Below, piece after piece: positions 46,940-57,789 of a stretch of DNA of 64,000 bases. The notes under the pieces were generated by a model. That model saw only the letters and a list, made by a program, of their open reading frames with translations. It was not told where the DNA came from and made no database searches. The position numbers and the translations under genes are program-made. The stretch covers positions 1,513,317 to 1,577,316 of the forward strand of contig NZ_CP114588.1 in the NCBI RefSeq assembly GCF_027286325.1, written 5' to 3'. This DNA comes from Salinivibrio kushneri (lineage in GTDB: Bacteria; Pseudomonadota; Gammaproteobacteria; Enterobacterales; Vibrionaceae). How positions within the stretch are numbered: the first letter of the stretch is position 1; each line of letters opens with the position of its first letter.

Positions 46940-48619
46940 GTGAATATAGACGTCAATAACCTCCTGCTCCAAAACGATATTTTACTCCTTTTTGTGGTTC
47001 TCGCTCTCGGCCTCGCAGTCGGAAAGATCAAAATTGGTAGTGTGCAACTCGGCGGATCCATCGGTGTGTTGTTCACCGCGATCATTTTTGGCAACGCGGG
47101 GTTCACCTTCTCGCCTGATACCCTCAGCATCGGCTTTATGCTGTTTATCTACTGCGTGGGAATTGAGGCGGGGCCGAACTTTTTTGGCGTCTTTTTCCGT
47201 GACGGAAAATCATACCTATTGCTTGCCTTGGCGGTGTTACTCAGTGCCATTGGCTTAACCCTGTTCTTCCAAAACCAGTTGGGGCTGGATATCAGCATTG
47301 CCACCGGCATGATGGCCGGCGCACTCACCGCCACCCCGGTATTGGTGGGCGCGAAAGATGCGCTTAACTCCGGCTTAACCGGCGCGGAAGGCGAACAGCT
47401 GGGGATGATGATTGATAACCTCAGTGTCGGCTATGCCATGGCTTACCTCACTGGTCTGGTGAGCTTAATTGTGCTGGCGAAATTGATGCCGAAGTTGCAG
47501 CGCCATAACCTTGAGCACTCCGCCCAACAGATTGCGATTGAGCGCGGCTTGGGGAGTGAATCACAGCGTAAGGTCTATTTACCCATTATTCGCGCCTATC
47601 GGGTCGGCCCTGAATTGATCGATTGGATTGATGGCCGCAACCTGCGTGAGCTGGGTATTTATCGCCAAACCGGCTGTTATATCGAGCGCATTCGCCGTAA
47701 CGGCATTTTGGCTAACCCTGATGGGGATGCCATTTTGCAGCAAGGCGACGAGATTGCCTTGGTGGGTTATCCCGACAGCCACGCGCGACTGGACCCGAGC
47801 TTTCGGAACGGTAAAGAAGTGTTTGACCGCGACCTGCTCGACTTGCGCATTGTCGAGGAAGAAATCGTGGTGAAAAACGACAGCGTGGCGCAGAAAAAGC
47901 TGTCGGATTTAAACCTGTCGGAATACGGCTGCTTTTTAAACCGAGTGGTGCGCGCTCAGGTTGAGATGCCGATGGACCAAGGGATTATCCTCAACAAAGG
48001 CGATGTGCTGCAAATCAGTGGTGAGAAAAGCCGCGTAAAAGGCTTGGCCGACCGCATCGGCTTTATCTCAATTCATAGCCAGATGTCGGATTTGCTCGCT
48101 TTTTGCTGCTTCTTTATTTTGGGGCTGGGCTTGGGGATGATCACCCTAACCTTCGGCCAAGTGACCTTTGGCCTGGGTAATGCCGCTGGCTTGTTGTTGG
48201 CGGGGATCAGCCTCGGCTTTTTACGTGCCAACCACCCCACTTTCGGCTATGTGCCCCAAGGGGCGCTAAATATGGTGAAAGATCTCGGCCTGATGACCTT
48301 TATGGCTGGCATTGGACTGAGTGCCGGTAGTCGGCTGTTTGATTACATCGCGGACATGGGCTTTTCGGTGATCCTGGCCAGCATTGTGATCAGTGTTATC
48401 CCAGTGATTGTCGCCTATTTGATTGGCGCGTATGTGCTGAAGATGAACCGCGCGCTCTTGTTTGGCGCAATCATCGGGGCAAGAACCTGTGCGCCGGCGA
48501 TGGATATGATCAACGAGCACGCCCGCAGCACTATTCCAGCTTTGGGCTACGCGGGCACTTATGCGATTGCCAACGTTATTTTGACCTTGGCCGGCACCTT
48601 GATGATTATTTTGGTGTAA
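46940..48619 (+). CDS. ybjL: YbjL-family (AAE) putative transporter
   Basis: 559-residue membrane protein of the aspartate:alanine exchanger group, ten or so helices in two halves around two soluble TrkA_C domains (about 205-290 and 295-375). Sequence is nearly collinear with E. coli Ybj[53 protein letters not shown] and [19 protein letters not shown]. Substrate unknown. GTG 46940 aligns with the family start; SD is weak. Confidence 0.93.
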   Translation: MNIDVNNLLLQNDILLLFVVLALGLAVGKIKIGSVQLGGSIGVLFTAIIFGNAGFTFSPDTLSIGFMLFIYCVGIEAGPNFFGVFFRDGKSYLLLALAVLLSAIGLTLFFQNQLGLDISIATGMMAGALTATPVLVGAKDALNSGLTGAEGEQLGMMIDNLSVGYAMAYLTGLVSLIVLAKLMPKLQRHNLEHSAQQIAIERGLGSESQRKVYLPIIRAYRVGPELIDWIDGRNLRELGIYRQTGCYIERIRRNGILANPDGDAILQQGDEIALVGYPDSHARLDPSFRNGKEVFDRDLLDLRIVEEEIVVKNDSVAQKKLSDLNLSEYGCFLNRVVRAQVEMPMDQGIILNKGDVLQISGEKSRVKGLADRIGFISIHSQMSDLLAFCCFFILGLGLGMITLTFGQVTFGLGNAAGLLLAGISLGFLRANHPTFGYVPQGALNMVKDLGLMTFMAGIGLSAGSRLFDYIADMGFSVILASIVISVIPVIVAYLIGAYVLKMNRALLFGAIIGARTCAPAMDMINEHARSTIPALGYAGTYAIANVILTLAGTLMIILV

Positions 48620-48676
48620 CGTCACGCGAGAGACGGTCGCTGAGTCAGCCAAAATTCAGTTTATTAAACCTATAAT

Positions 48677-48703
48677 AAAGGCGTCCACCTCGGGCGCTTT
48701 TTT
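48677..48703 (+). terminator. Terminator between ybjL and phoP
   Basis: AAAGGCGTCC / GGGCGCTTT with one bulge, then T6. A TATAAT at 48671 could make this hairpin part of the phoP leader. Confidence 0.6.
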
Positions 48704-48720
48704 GTTTTACAGGGGCTTTT

Positions 48721-49395
48721 ATGCAGGTTCTTATTATTGAAGATGACTCGATTTTAAGTCATCACCTGAACACCGAACTCAGTGAACTCGGCCACCATGT
48801 TCGCTGTGCCAGCACCGCCAGCGAAGGGCTTTATTACGCTGACCAATACCCCAATGATATTGCCATTATTGACCTCGGTTTGCCCGATCAAGATGGCATT
48901 AGCCTAATTCGTGATATTCGCGCCAAAGGGCTGCGCCTACCGATTTTGGTGCTCACCGCGCGCGCCAATTGGCAAGATAAAGTCACGGGGTTAGATGCCG
49001 GTGCCGATGACTACCTGGTAAAGCCGTTTCAAAAGCCGGAACTGGTGGCACGACTAAACGCATTGGTGCGTCGCAGTGCTGGTTTTGTGAAGCCCACTAT
49101 CACCGCTGGCGATATCGAGTTAGATTTGTTGGCGAAGTCGGTTACCGTCAACGGGCAAGCACTGGAACTCACCGCCTTTGAGTATGATTTGTTTGAGTAC
49201 CTGATTCGTCACAGTCGCGAAGTGATCTCGAAACAACGCTTGCTCGATGTGCTGTATCATGACCAAGATGGCGACCCCAACACCATTGAGGTGATGATCA
49301 GTCGTCTGCGTAAAAAGCTGATCCAAACCGGACACGACAACCCCATCTCGACCGTGCGCGGCCAAGGCTACCTGTTCGAGATCCAAGCTGAGTAA
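48721..49395 (+). CDS. phoP: PhoP-type response regulator
   Basis: 224-residue OmpR-family regulator. Receiver (1-115): IIEDDSIL, phospho-aspartate in AIIDLGLPDQDG, VLTARANWQDKV, KPF. Winged helix (about 125-220): LTAFEYDLFEYLIRHS, TIEVMISRLRKKL, STVRGQGYLFE. LTARxxWQDKV and SRLRKKL near identical to PhoP. Controls Mg2+/antimicrobial-peptide responses in enterics; target genes here unknown. AGGGG 7 bases before ATG; phoQ follows by 3 bases. Confidence 0.92.
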   Translation: MQVLIIEDDSILSHHLNTELSELGHHVRCASTASEGLYYADQYPNDIAIIDLGLPDQDGISLIRDIRAKGLRLPILVLTARANWQDKVTGLDAGADDYLVKPFQKPELVARLNALVRRSAGFVKPTITAGDIELDLLAKSVTVNGQALELTAFEYDLFEYLIRHSREVISKQRLLDVLYHDQDGDPNTIEVMISRLRKKLIQTGHDNPISTVRGQGYLFEIQAE

Positions 49396-49398
49396 ACC

Positions 49399-50766
49399 AT
49401 GAAACTAGGCCAATTTACCCTTTGCCAATGTCGCCCCCGACTGCGCACGCGCGTGCTCGCTACCTCGATTGGCATTATTCTCCTTTTCTCGATTGCGCTC
49501 GCGGCCTTGATTAATAAGCTGTATCAGCAAAACTCCATGGCGGCTTACTCGCGCGATCTGGCCTCACAAATTCCGATGGTGATGGCGCAGCTCAGTAAAG
49601 ACGGGCTGATCCGCGCTGACCAGCTGACCGCTTGGATCCAATCGCTTGACCCATCCAGCAGCGATTATATGTCGGTGCTATGTACACCTGATAACCACAC
49701 GCTGTGGACCTCGCGCGATGTGCAAGCGTTTAATATCGACGATATCTGCACGCTGATCCCTAACGAAGCGAAAAAGCCGCAGTATCTTTCCATTGCTGGC
49801 TTTAACGTGGTGGCGCAGCGGCTTTCGTCAGAAAAACAACCGGGTGATAGCGAGAACCGGTTGTTTGTATTGCGCAACGTAGACAAACAAAAACAACAGT
49901 TAGCCGATTTAGAAGCTGAGACGTGGTTTTACATCAGCTTGCTATTTGTCTCGGCGTCGGCACTGGTGGTTGCCGCGTGCCATTGGAGCTTCTCGCCGCT
50001 GCGTCGCTTGGCCAGAGAGCTGATCGCAATTACTGAATCACGCCAGCAAACACTGGATAACGATTACCCTGACGAGCTGCAAGATGTCACCCAGGCGCTT
50101 AACCGGATGATCACCCAGCGGGAAAAGCAAAAAGCCCGTTATCGCCACGCCATGGATGATTTAGCGCACAGCCTTAAAACGCGTTTATCCGCCACCAACG
50201 CCCTACTCGATGATAATCACCTGTCGCGCGAGCACCTGAATAAGCGGATTTTAGAGCAGGTCAGCCAGATGGATGACATGGTGCAATATCAGCTTAAACG
50301 CGCACTGGTGGGGCAATGTGGACTGAAACGCGAAGATAGCCCACTCAGCGCGCCTATCGATAGCCTGACCGGCATGTTAGATAAAGCCTATCGCGATAAA
50401 CCCGTGAAGGTGGTGCGAGCGTTTGATGAACATGCCTCGTTGCCGGTGCACCGCAGTGATTTGATGGAGTTACTCGGTAACTTGCTGGAAAACGCCTACC
50501 GGTTTTGCCTTGAAACCGTGCAAATCCGGCTCGACGATCACGGCGAAGTGTGGCAACTGGCGATTGAAGACGATGGCCCCGGGGTACCTGAGCAATACCG
50601 GGAAAGCATATTCCAGCGCGGGGTACGTGCCGATCAGCTTAACCCTGGAACCGGCATTGGATTGGCGGTGTGCGATGAAATCATTGCCAGTTATGATGGC
50701 AACATCCACGCCAGCGACTCCCCGTTGCAAGGGGCGGCGTTTGTGTTGACCATTCCTAAGCGCTAG
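49399..50766 (+). CDS. phoQ: PhoQ-type sensor histidine kinase
   Basis: 455 residues. Membrane helix about 20-42, periplasmic sensor to about 175, second helix near 178-198, HAMP, then the HisKA motif MDDLAHSLKTRLSATNALL (PhoQ/VprB style rather than HELRTP), N box LGNLLENAYRF, and DDGPGVPEQYRESIFQRGVRAD plus GTGIGLAVCDEI. The periplasmic part carries two cysteines (LCTPDN, DICTL) but I see no long acidic patch like that of enteric PhoQ, so the ligand may differ. Confidence 0.9.
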   Translation: MKLGQFTLCQCRPRLRTRVLATSIGIILLFSIALAALINKLYQQNSMAAYSRDLASQIPMVMAQLSKDGLIRADQLTAWIQSLDPSSSDYMSVLCTPDNHTLWTSRDVQAFNIDDICTLIPNEAKKPQYLSIAGFNVVAQRLSSEKQPGDSENRLFVLRNVDKQKQQLADLEAETWFYISLLFVSASALVVAACHWSFSPLRRLARELIAITESRQQTLDNDYPDELQDVTQALNRMITQREKQKARYRHAMDDLAHSLKTRLSATNALLDDNHLSREHLNKRILEQVSQMDDMVQYQLKRALVGQCGLKREDSPLSAPIDSLTGMLDKAYRDKPVKVVRAFDEHASLPVHRSDLMELLGNLLENAYRFCLETVQIRLDDHGEVWQLAIEDDGPGVPEQYRESIFQRGVRADQLNPGTGIGLAVCDEIIASYDGNIHASDSPLQGAAFVLTIPKR

Positions 50767-50800
50767 GCGAAAGGGCTAAACCTAAAGTACGAAGCGAGCC

Positions 50801-50838
50801 GTGCTAATCCTAGAGTGCTAACCCTAAAGTGCTAAGCC
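50801..50838. repeat. Degenerate 14-bp tandem repeat
   Basis: GTGCTAATCCTAGA, GTGCTAACCCTAAA and GTGCTAAGCC in a row, downstream of phoQ. Confidence 0.8.
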
Positions 50839-50902
50839 AGACGGTTCGCTTAAGCGCAACGCTAAACAGGCACTTGCTCTCGTTCTGCCACCAGCAGCAA
50901 AC

Positions 50903-50935
50903 AAAAAACGCAGCCCAAAGAGTGGCTGCGTTTTT
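50903..50935. terminator. Bidirectional terminator between phoQ and pgsA
   Basis: AAAAACGCAGCC / GGCTGCGTTTTT, near-perfect stem with 9-base loop. Confidence 0.9.
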
Positions 50936-50978
50936 ATTGATACGTCACGGACGTGAAGGCGTTTGCTGAGCGCCCGCT

Positions 50979-51539
50979 TTATTCATCTTCCGGATCGGCA
51001 AGCAAGTCGTCTTTGGCTGCCATCATGTACTGATACATCGACCAATAGGTCAGGCCTGCCGCAGCGTACAGCGCAATGTAACCTAACCATTCAATCCAAG
51101 GCGCGCCATGCCAAAGCAGCATGGTCAGTGCGAACATTTGTGAGCCGGTTTTAAATTTTCCCACCCAAGAGACCGCGACGCTGGCACGTTTGCCGATTTC
51201 TGCCATCCACTCTCGCAGGGCTGAAATAATCACCTCACGCGCAATCATAGTTGCCGCGGGAATGGTGATCCAAATAGAGGCGTAGTGCTCAACAATCAGC
51301 ACCATGGCAATCGCCACCATCACCTTGTCGGCGACGGGATCTAAAAAGGCACCAAAACGGGTCGATTGCTTTAAGCGACGCGCTAAATAGCCATCTAACC
51401 AATCGGTGGCACCAGCAATCACAAAAATCAGTGCCGCCGCAAATGGCGCCCAGGCATAAGGCAGATAGTAGGCAACAACAAAGACCGGAATAAGCGCAAT
51501 GCGCAAAAAGGTCAAAATGGTAGGTATATTTAGACGCAT
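50979..51539 (-). CDS. pgsA: Phosphatidylglycerophosphate synthase
   Basis: Makes phosphatidylglycerophosphate from CDP-diacylglycerol and glycerol-3-phosphate in the inner membrane; 186 residues, four or more helices. The CDP-alcohol phosphotransferase signature is complete: DWLDGYLAR, then G and D-x3-D in [24 protein letters not shown] is the usual start. It follows uvrC by 49 bases, as in E. coli uvrY-uvrC-pgsA. The tail is acidic. Confidence 0.96.
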   Translation of the reverse strand: MRLNIPTILTFLRIALIPVFVVAYYLPYAWAPFAAALIFVIAGATDWLDGYLARRLKQSTRFGAFLDPVADKVMVAIAMVLIVEHYASIWITIPAATMIAREVIISALREWMAEIGKRASVAVSWVGKFKTGSQMFALTMLLWHGAPWIEWLGYIALYAAAGLTYWSMYQYMMAAKDDLLADPEDE

Positions 51540-51588
51540 GCTCAGCTTTTTATTTTAGGATTAACTGGGTTATGGTGCCCCATTGCCA

Positions 51589-53421
51589 CTAACCTTGCAA
51601 TGAGGAATGAATTTTCTCTGCCAATGTGGCACTGATCCCGGGCACCTTGGCGATTTCTTCGACACTGGCGTTTTTCAGCTCTTGAATACCGCCCAAGTAT
51701 TTCAGCAAGGCCTGGCGACGTTTAGGTCCTACGCCATCAATTTGGGTAAGCACACTTTGCTTGCGCGCTTTGCCCCGTGCCGCGCGGTGTCCGGCAATGG
51801 CATGATCGTGGCTTTCATCACGAATATGTTGGATAAGGTGCAATGCCGGCGAGTCTGCAGGCAACGAAAACTCCTCGCCCGAGACCTTAATCAAGGTTTC
51901 GAGCCCCGGCTTACGGCTGGTGCCTTTAGCTACACCTAAAATGAGCGGGTTAACCGGCCAATCAGCAATCAACGGCTCGAGCACCTCCCAAGCACGACTG
52001 AGCTGGCCCTTACCCCCATCGATTACAATGATATCGGGGATTTTTTCTGGCTCGACTTGTTTGCTATAACGGCGCGTCAGTACCTGCGCCATTGCGGCAT
52101 AATCATCACCGCCGGTGATCCCTTCGATGTTGTAACGACGATACTCTTTTTTCAGCGGCCCGTCTTGGTTGAACACCACGCAAGAGGCGACCGTTTTCTC
52201 GCCCATAGTGTGGCTGATATCAAAGCACTCCATCCGCTTAACCGGCTCTAAGCCTAAGGTTTCTTGCAGCGCTTGGTAGCGATTCTGGATGGTCATCCGA
52301 TGGTTGATTTTGCTGGTCAAAGCGGTGCGCGCATTGGTGTTGGCCAGCTTCAAAAAGCGGGCTCTGGCCCCACGCGGACGGCTTTGCAGACGCACATTGC
52401 GACCGGCAATTTCACTCAAGGTATTCGATAACCAACCCAGATCATCACCGATATCGTCAGAAATCAGAATATGGCTGGGAATGGTGCGCCCTTCTGCTTG
52501 CGCCAGGTAAAACTGGCTGACAAAGCTTGAAACCACTTCACCAGGGTCGGTTTCTGCCGGCATCTTAGGAAAGTGGCTACGACTGCCCAGCACTTTGCCT
52601 TGGCGCAGGAAGAGCACATGAATGCACGCCACCCCGTTTTCTAGTGCAAAGCCGATAACGTCGATGTCGTCATCGCTGTCTTGCGAAACAAACTGCTGCT
52701 CTTGTACGCGGCGCAACGCTTGGATTTGGTCGCGATACTCCGCCGCCTTTTCAAATTGCAGCTGTTGGCTGGCGGTTTCCATTTTGGCGACCAAGCTGTC
52801 GATCACTTCGCGGTCTTTGCCTTGCAAAAACATACGGGCGAAATTGACTTGCTCGGCGTAGTCGTCATCACTAATCAGTCCTGGTACACAAGGGCCAGAG
52901 CAACGACCAATTTGATACATTAAGCAAGGCCGACTGCGGTTGGCATACACCGAGTCTTCACACTGGCGAACCGGGAATATTTTCTGCAACAGGTGCAGGC
53001 TTTTGCGTACCGCATTGGCATCAGGAAAGGGACCAAAATATTCGCCCTTTTTCTTTTTCGCGCCGCGGTGGATCGCCAGCCGTGGATGCTCGTGAGCACT
53101 GAGGTAGATGTAAGGGTAAGACTTGTCGTCTCGCAGCAATACATTGTATTTGGGGCGGTGCTGCTTGATGAGGTTGTGCTCAAGGATCAATGCTTCGGTT
53201 TCGGTGTGGGTCACCGTCACCTCTACATCGGCGATGTTACGCACCAAGGCTTTGGTTTTCTCACTGGAAACCTGCACCCGAAAGTAGCTCGCTAGGCGTT
53301 TGCTAAGGTCTTTGGCCTTGCCCACATAGATAATTTCACCCGCGGCGTTCATCATGCGATAAACGCCGGGCTGGTGAGGAACGGTTTTTAGAAAGCTTTT
53401 AGCATCGAAGGTGTTCGGCAC
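51589..53421 (-). CDS. uvrC: UvrC, excinuclease ABC subunit C
   Basis: Makes both incisions in nucleotide excision repair; 610 residues. N-terminal GIY-YIG nuclease ([21 protein letters not shown]), UVR domain ([22 protein letters not shown]) for UvrB contact, RNase H-like nuclease ([34 protein letters not shown]) and tandem helix-hairpin-helix ([26 protein letters not shown]). GTG 53421 aligns with the family start. Sits between uvrY and pgsA. Confidence 0.98.
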   Translation of the reverse strand: MPNTFDAKSFLKTVPHQPGVYRMMNAAGEIIYVGKAKDLSKRLASYFRVQVSSEKTKALVRNIADVEVTVTHTETEALILEHNLIKQHRPKYNVLLRDDKSYPYIYLSAHEHPRLAIHRGAKKKKGEYFGPFPDANAVRKSLHLLQKIFPVRQCEDSVYANRSRPCLMYQIGRCSGPCVPGLISDDDYAEQVNFARMFLQGKDREVIDSLVAKMETASQQLQFEKAAEYRDQIQALRRVQEQQFVSQDSDDDIDVIGFALENGVACIHVLFLRQGKVLGSRSHFPKMPAETDPGEVVSSFVSQFYLAQAEGRTIPSHILISDDIGDDLGWLSNTLSEIAGRNVRLQSRPRGARARFLKLANTNARTALTSKINHRMTIQNRYQALQETLGLEPVKRMECFDISHTMGEKTVASCVVFNQDGPLKKEYRRYNIEGITGGDDYAAMAQVLTRRYSKQVEPEKIPDIIVIDGGKGQLSRAWEVLEPLIADWPVNPLILGVAKGTSRKPGLETLIKVSGEEFSLPADSPALHLIQHIRDESHDHAIAGHRAARGKARKQSVLTQIDGVGPKRRQALLKYLGGIQELKNASVEEIAKVPGISATLAEKIHSSLQG

Positions 53422-53450
53422 TGCGCGGTCTCGTCCTGGATTACTTCGCG

Positions 53451-54095
53451 TTACAGGGTTTCGGTGTCGAGCATGCCGTGCCTGATAGCAAGGTGGGTCA
53501 ATTCCACATCGCCATTGATCCCCAACTTGCTGAATAAGCGATAACGGTAACTGTTCACCGTTTTCGGGCTCAGGCTAAGTTGCTCGGAAATGTCGGTAAC
53601 CTTTTGCCCTTTGGTGATCATCAGCATGATCTGCAATTCACGCTCTGACAGTTCTTTGAAAGGATTATCTGAAGAGGCAGAGAACTGACTGAGTGCCATT
53701 TGCTGGGCTATGTCCGGTGAAATATAACGCTGGCCGCTGTTGACCATGCGGATCGCGTTCACCACTTCATCGGCACCGGCTCCTTTGGTCAAATAACCCG
53801 CCGCGCCGGCTTGCATCACCTTGGTTGGAAACGGGTTTTCTGTATGGATCGTGAGCACGATAATCTTGGCGTCCGGCGAGTAACGAAGCAACTTGCGTGT
53901 CGCTTCCAACCCACCGATGCCTGGCATATTCATGTCCATTAGGACAATATCGGCGTGATTTTGCCGGCACCACTTGAGTGCAGCTTCACCGCTGTCGGCT
54001 TCCCCTACCACTTTTATGCCACGAACGTCTTCTAAAAGACGTCGAATCCCTGTGCGAACCAGCTCGTGATCATCTACAAGGAACACATTGATCAA
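53451..54095 (-). CDS. uvrY: UvrY/VarA/GacA-type response regulator
   Basis: 214-residue LuxR-class regulator; in vibrios called VarA, driving csrB-type small RNAs with the kinase VarS. Receiver with [17 protein letters not shown], aspartate in [18 protein letters not shown] and a conserved [16 protein letters not shown]-terminal HTH with [18 protein letters not shown] and [19 protein letters not shown]. Start is TTG 54095 with GGAGA 9 bases upstream; E. coli uvrY also uses TTG. Precedes uvrC by 29 bases. Confidence 0.96.
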   Translation of the reverse strand: MINVFLVDDHELVRTGIRRLLEDVRGIKVVGEADSGEAALKWCRQNHADIVLMDMNMPGIGGLEATRKLLRYSPDAKIIVLTIHTENPFPTKVMQAGAAGYLTKGAGADEVVNAIRMVNSGQRYISPDIAQQMALSQFSASSDNPFKELSERELQIMLMITKGQKVTDISEQLSLSPKTVNSYRYRLFSKLGINGDVELTHLAIRHGMLDTETL

Positions 54096-54376
54096 TCTTG
54101 TATCTCCACTTGGTTTGGTTCGCCAACATGCTGCAACAAGGCAACGGTTGGACTTCTCTTACGCATATTACTTGAGTTTTACCACGGATGAAAAGCCAAC
54201 AACAGAGCGGATGTGGGCAAATGCAAATATTCATACATCAAGCCACCAAAAAACAGTCAACCTGACTGAATTATCACCAATTTGATGACATTCGAGGCAA
54301 GTTGACTGCAATAAACAGCGTAAAACCCGCTTTACGTGTCAGCAATTTTTAACACTTCGCGGGGCAAACACCCAAG

Positions 54377-55828
54377 TTAAGACAAGCTCAAGCATAGGTA
54401 CTTCATTTCTAGGTACTCATCCAGTCCCCATTTAGAGCCTTCACGACCCAGGCCTGATTGTTTCACCCCGCCGAAAGGCGCGACTGCGGTCGAAATCAAG
54501 CCGGTGTTGATTCCTACCATGCCATATTCCAGCGCTTCTGCCACCCGGTGCACACGGCTAATGTCTTTGGCATAAAAGTAAGACGCTAAACCAAATTCTG
54601 TGTCATTAGCCATGGCGATGGCGTCCGCTTCTTCTTCAAAAGAAAACAGCGGTGCCACGGGGCCAAAGGTCTCTTCTTTGGCTATCCGCATCGCTGGGGT
54701 CGCATATTTAATCACCGCCGGTTGGGTGTAGTTTTCACCCAGCTCAGGGCACGCGCCACCCAGCTCAATCGCCGCACCTTTTTGCTTGGCATCATCCAGA
54801 TGGGCATTCACTTTGTCCATTGCCCCTTTGTTGATGAGTGGGCCAATGTCTACACCGTCGTCGGTGCCTTTCCCCACCTGCAATTGACTTACCGCTTGGG
54901 TAAATTTCTCGGCAAAGGCTTCATACACACCCGCTTGTACGTAGATGCGGTTCACACAGACACAGGTTTGCCCTGCGTTACGAAACTTGGCTGCCACCGC
55001 ACCTTCAACCGCGGCGTCAATATCAGCATCATCAAACACAATAAAGGGCGCGTTGCCGCCTAACTCCAATGAGAGCTTCTTGATACCTGGGGCACATTTT
55101 TCCATCAACTGTGCGCCGATTTCAGTGGAGCCGGTAAACGAGAGCTTACGGACGCGTCTGTCAGCACATAAGGTATCGCCAATTGGACCCGACGCCCCGG
55201 TCACCACACTGATCACTCCAGCAGGTAGACCGGCTCGTAACGCGAGCTCACCGAGAGCCAATGCCGATAACGGCGTATCACTGGCCGGCTTCACCACCAT
55301 GGTACACCCCGCCGCCAGTGCCGCGGCCGCTTTACGGGTGATCATTGCTGCCGGAAAGTTCCACGGGGTAATCGCCGCGGTCACGCCAATCGGCTGCTTG
55401 ATCACTGAAATACGTTTATCCGTTTGCTCCGCGGGAATGGTTGCGCCATACACGCGCTTCGCTTCTTCTGAAAACCACTGTAAAAATGACGCGGCATATT
55501 GGATCTCGCCCGCGGCTTCTTTCAGTGGTTTGCCTTGCTCTGCCGTCATGATCGCGGCTAAGTCATCTTTATGCTCGAGCATTAACTCGTACCAGCGGTA
55601 AAGCACGTCAGCCCGCGCTTTGGCGGTTAAATCTCGCCATTCGGGTAGCGCAGCATCCGCGGCATCAATGGCGCGGCTGGTTTCCTCCGCCCCCATATTA
55701 GGTACCGTCGCCAAGTGCTCTCCGGTCGCAGGATTGGTCACTGCGCGGGTTTGTTGGCTATCGGCATCAACCCACTTGCCATTGATCAGTGCCTGCGTTT
55801 TTAAAAGCTCAGGATCCTGCAAATGCAT
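54377..55828 (-). CDS. gabD: Succinate-semialdehyde dehydrogenase (NADP)
   Basis: Oxidises succinate semialdehyde to succinate in GABA breakdown; 483 residues. Aldehyde dehydrogenase core: TPWNFPAAMITRKAAAALAAGC, FTGSTEIG, catalytic glutamate in LELGGNAPFIVFDDAD and cysteine in NAGQTCVCVNR. The double-cysteine C-V-C and ALxxG-SGLGREGSKWG tail fit GabD. ATG 55828 follows AAGGAG by 7 bases; upstream in-frame extension is not supported. No gabT or gabP is adjacent. Confidence 0.9.
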   Translation of the reverse strand: MHLQDPELLKTQALINGKWVDADSQQTRAVTNPATGEHLATVPNMGAEETSRAIDAADAALPEWRDLTAKARADVLYRWYELMLEHKDDLAAIMTAEQGKPLKEAAGEIQYAASFLQWFSEEAKRVYGATIPAEQTDKRISVIKQPIGVTAAITPWNFPAAMITRKAAAALAAGCTMVVKPASDTPLSALALGELALRAGLPAGVISVVTGASGPIGDTLCADRRVRKLSFTGSTEIGAQLMEKCAPGIKKLSLELGGNAPFIVFDDADIDAAVEGAVAAKFRNAGQTCVCVNRIYVQAGVYEAFAEKFTQAVSQLQVGKGTDDGVDIGPLINKGAMDKVNAHLDDAKQKGAAIELGGACPELGENYTQPAVIKYATPAMRIAKEETFGPVAPLFSFEEEADAIAMANDTEFGLASYFYAKDISRVHRVAEALEYGMVGINTGLISTAVAPFGGVKQSGLGREGSKWGLDEYLEMKYLCLSLS

Positions 55829-56081
55829 AGTGGCTCCTTGTTTGTTGAGGAAAAGATAATCACTGAGGAAAAAGATAGTCATAGCGTGATAAGGGCACCT
55901 TGCCAGCTAAGACGCAGTACGACAAGATAAGGCGCAATACTGTTAATAATAAGCCAGTAAAGCCATCTTGCCTAAATGAGTAGATAGTTGGTGGCAAGAA
56001 CGTCGCGAAAGGTTTTACGACAAAAGGCGGATTTTTAAGGTGCAAACACAGCTGGCCTCTCAAACCGATAAAGGATGCTCT

Positions 56082-57218
56082 ATGCGTATTTTTAGCCAGT
56101 TCGACAGCGGGAATATTCGCGTTGTTAACGATGACGACATTAACAACATTCAGCTTGCCATTCATAACGACAACCAATCTGAATTTTACCAATGGTTTCA
56201 CTTTCGCTTAGAGGCGCAAGTCAATCAGGCTCACACACTGCATATTCAGCAACTGGCAGGCTCGGCCTACCCAGAAGGCTGGAAAGATTATCAAGCCGTC
56301 GCCTCTTACGATCGCGATACCTGGTTCCGCGTCCCCACCGAATTTGACGGCGATACACTCACCATCAAGGTGACGCCGCAACATGGCTCGATGTATTTCG
56401 CCTACTTTGCGCCATATAGCTATGAGCGCCATTTGGATTTAATTCACCAAGCGCAAACCTACCCACAGTGTCAGCTAGAAACCCTCGGCCAAACCTTGGA
56501 CGGGCGTGATGTTAGCCTTTTGAAAATCCGCTCAGAGCTCAGTGAGTCTTCGCAAGCAAAAACACCGATTTGGCTGATTGCGCGCCAACACCCTGGCGAA
56601 ACCATGGCGGAATGGTTTATCGAGGGGCTGCTCGACCGATTGCTTGACGACACGGATACCACCGCCCGTGCGCTGTTGGAAAAGGCAGACTTTTACGTAG
56701 TGCCCAATATGAACCCCGATGGCAGCGTGCGTGGCCACCTGCGCACCAATGCCGTCGGTGCCAACTTGAACCGCGAATGGCAATCCCCCACGCTTGAGCG
56801 CAGCCCTGAGGTGTATCATGTTCGTGCGCGCATGGAACAAACTGGGGTGAAAATGTGCCTCGATATCCACGGTGATGAAGCGATTCCGTATAACTTTGTT
56901 GCCGGTTGCGAGGGGATCCCGTCTTATGACGCGCGTATGGCGGATTTAGAGGACAGATTTAAGCGTGCCCTGCTCACCGTGACGCCGGAGTTCCAAGACG
57001 AGCACGGCTATGACAAAGACGCCCCCGGTAAAGCCAACCTAACCGTGGGCTCAAACTGGATTGGTGAGCGTTTCAACTGCTTGTCGTACACGGTTGAAAT
57101 GCCGTTTAAAGATCATAACGACCAACCGGATCCGGATTTTGGCTGGTCACCGGCGCGTAGCCAAGCCTTCGGTCGCGATATGCTCAGTGCCATCCTCAAG
57201 GTGGTGGACGCACTCTAG
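56082..57218 (+). CDS. M14-family zinc carboxypeptidase (cytosolic CCP6-like)
   Basis: 378 residues, no signal peptide. An N-terminal beta domain (about 1-120; YQWFHFRLEA, SMYFAYFAPYSYERH) precedes the peptidase domain. Zinc ligands are in ARQHPGETMAEW (HxxE) and CLDIHGDEAIPY; substrate-site NMNPDGSVRGHLRTNAVGAN and catalytic glutamate in YTVEMPFKDH. This matches bacterial homologues of cytosolic carboxypeptidases (AGBL/CCP), whose bacterial substrates are mostly unknown. ATG 56082 with AAAGGA 8 bases upstream. Confidence 0.9.
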   Translation: MRIFSQFDSGNIRVVNDDDINNIQLAIHNDNQSEFYQWFHFRLEAQVNQAHTLHIQQLAGSAYPEGWKDYQAVASYDRDTWFRVPTEFDGDTLTIKVTPQHGSMYFAYFAPYSYERHLDLIHQAQTYPQCQLETLGQTLDGRDVSLLKIRSELSESSQAKTPIWLIARQHPGETMAEWFIEGLLDRLLDDTDTTARALLEKADFYVVPNMNPDGSVRGHLRTNAVGANLNREWQSPTLERSPEVYHVRARMEQTGVKMCLDIHGDEAIPYNFVAGCEGIPSYDARMADLEDRFKRALLTVTPEFQDEHGYDKDAPGKANLTVGSNWIGERFNCLSYTVEMPFKDHNDQPDPDFGWSPARSQAFGRDMLSAILKVVDAL

Positions 57219-57245
57219 CGCGAAATGCATCAATAACCTGTGATG

Positions 57246-57273
57246 AAAGCCGGTGCCTTGTCATCGGCTTTTT
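57246..57273 (+). terminator. Terminator after the carboxypeptidase gene
   Basis: AAAGCCG / CGGCTTTTT with a 13-base loop that can extend the stem. Confidence 0.7.
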
Positions 57274-57357
57274 CTATTTGAGTGATTGATAATTTCAACT
57301 TGGGCGAGCCAACTTATCCCCTTATATTAGTGGCAAATAATTCAACGAGGAAACACC

Positions 57358-57789
57358 ATGACAACCTTGACCTCACGCTGCCCTCACTGCCAAGCCATGA
57401 ACCGCATCCCGAACGAGCGGGTCAATGACGCGCCCAAATGCGGCAAGTGCCAGTCTGATGTGCTGGACGGTAAACCGATTGAGGGCACCAGCGAAAACTT
57501 TAACGCGCTGCTAAATAGCGATGTGCCTGTCGTGGTCGATTTTTGGGCCCCGTGGTGTGGTCCATGCCAAAGCTTCGCCCCTGCCTTTGCGGCAGTGGCC
57601 GAGCAAGAAGAAGGCCGCGCACGCTTTGTTAAAATCGATACCGAAGCGCAGCAAGCATTGGCAGCGCAATATCGTATTCGCAGCATTCCGACGCTAATGG
57701 TATTTAAAAACGGCGAGCGCGTTGACGTACTCAACGGTGCTCTGCCCCAAAATGCCTTTAGTGACTGGTTGAGCCAGCACCTTAGCTAG
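57358..57789 (+). CDS. trxC: Thioredoxin 2
   Basis: 143-residue cytoplasmic thioredoxin with an N-terminal zinc site: C8-P-H-C11 and C28-G-K-C31. The thioredoxin domain carries W66-C67-G68-P69-C70 and SIPTLMVFKNGERV. Reduces protein disulfides; zinc binding tunes redox potential in E. coli TrxC. GAGGAA precedes the ATG. The stop codon TAG is the first triplet of a heptanucleotide tandem repeat. Confidence 0.96.
   Translation: MTTLTSRCPHCQAMNRIPNERVNDAPKCGKCQSDVLDGKPIEGTSENFNALLNSDVPVVVDFWAPWCGPCQSFAPAFAAVAEQEEGRARFVKIDTEAQQALAAQYRIRSIPTLMVFKNGERVDVLNGALPQNAFSDWLSQHLS

Noticed and set aside
46731..46943. 70-codon plus-strand frame upstream of ybjL
   Set aside because: It overlaps the ybjL promoter and start, has no SD and no recognisable sequence.
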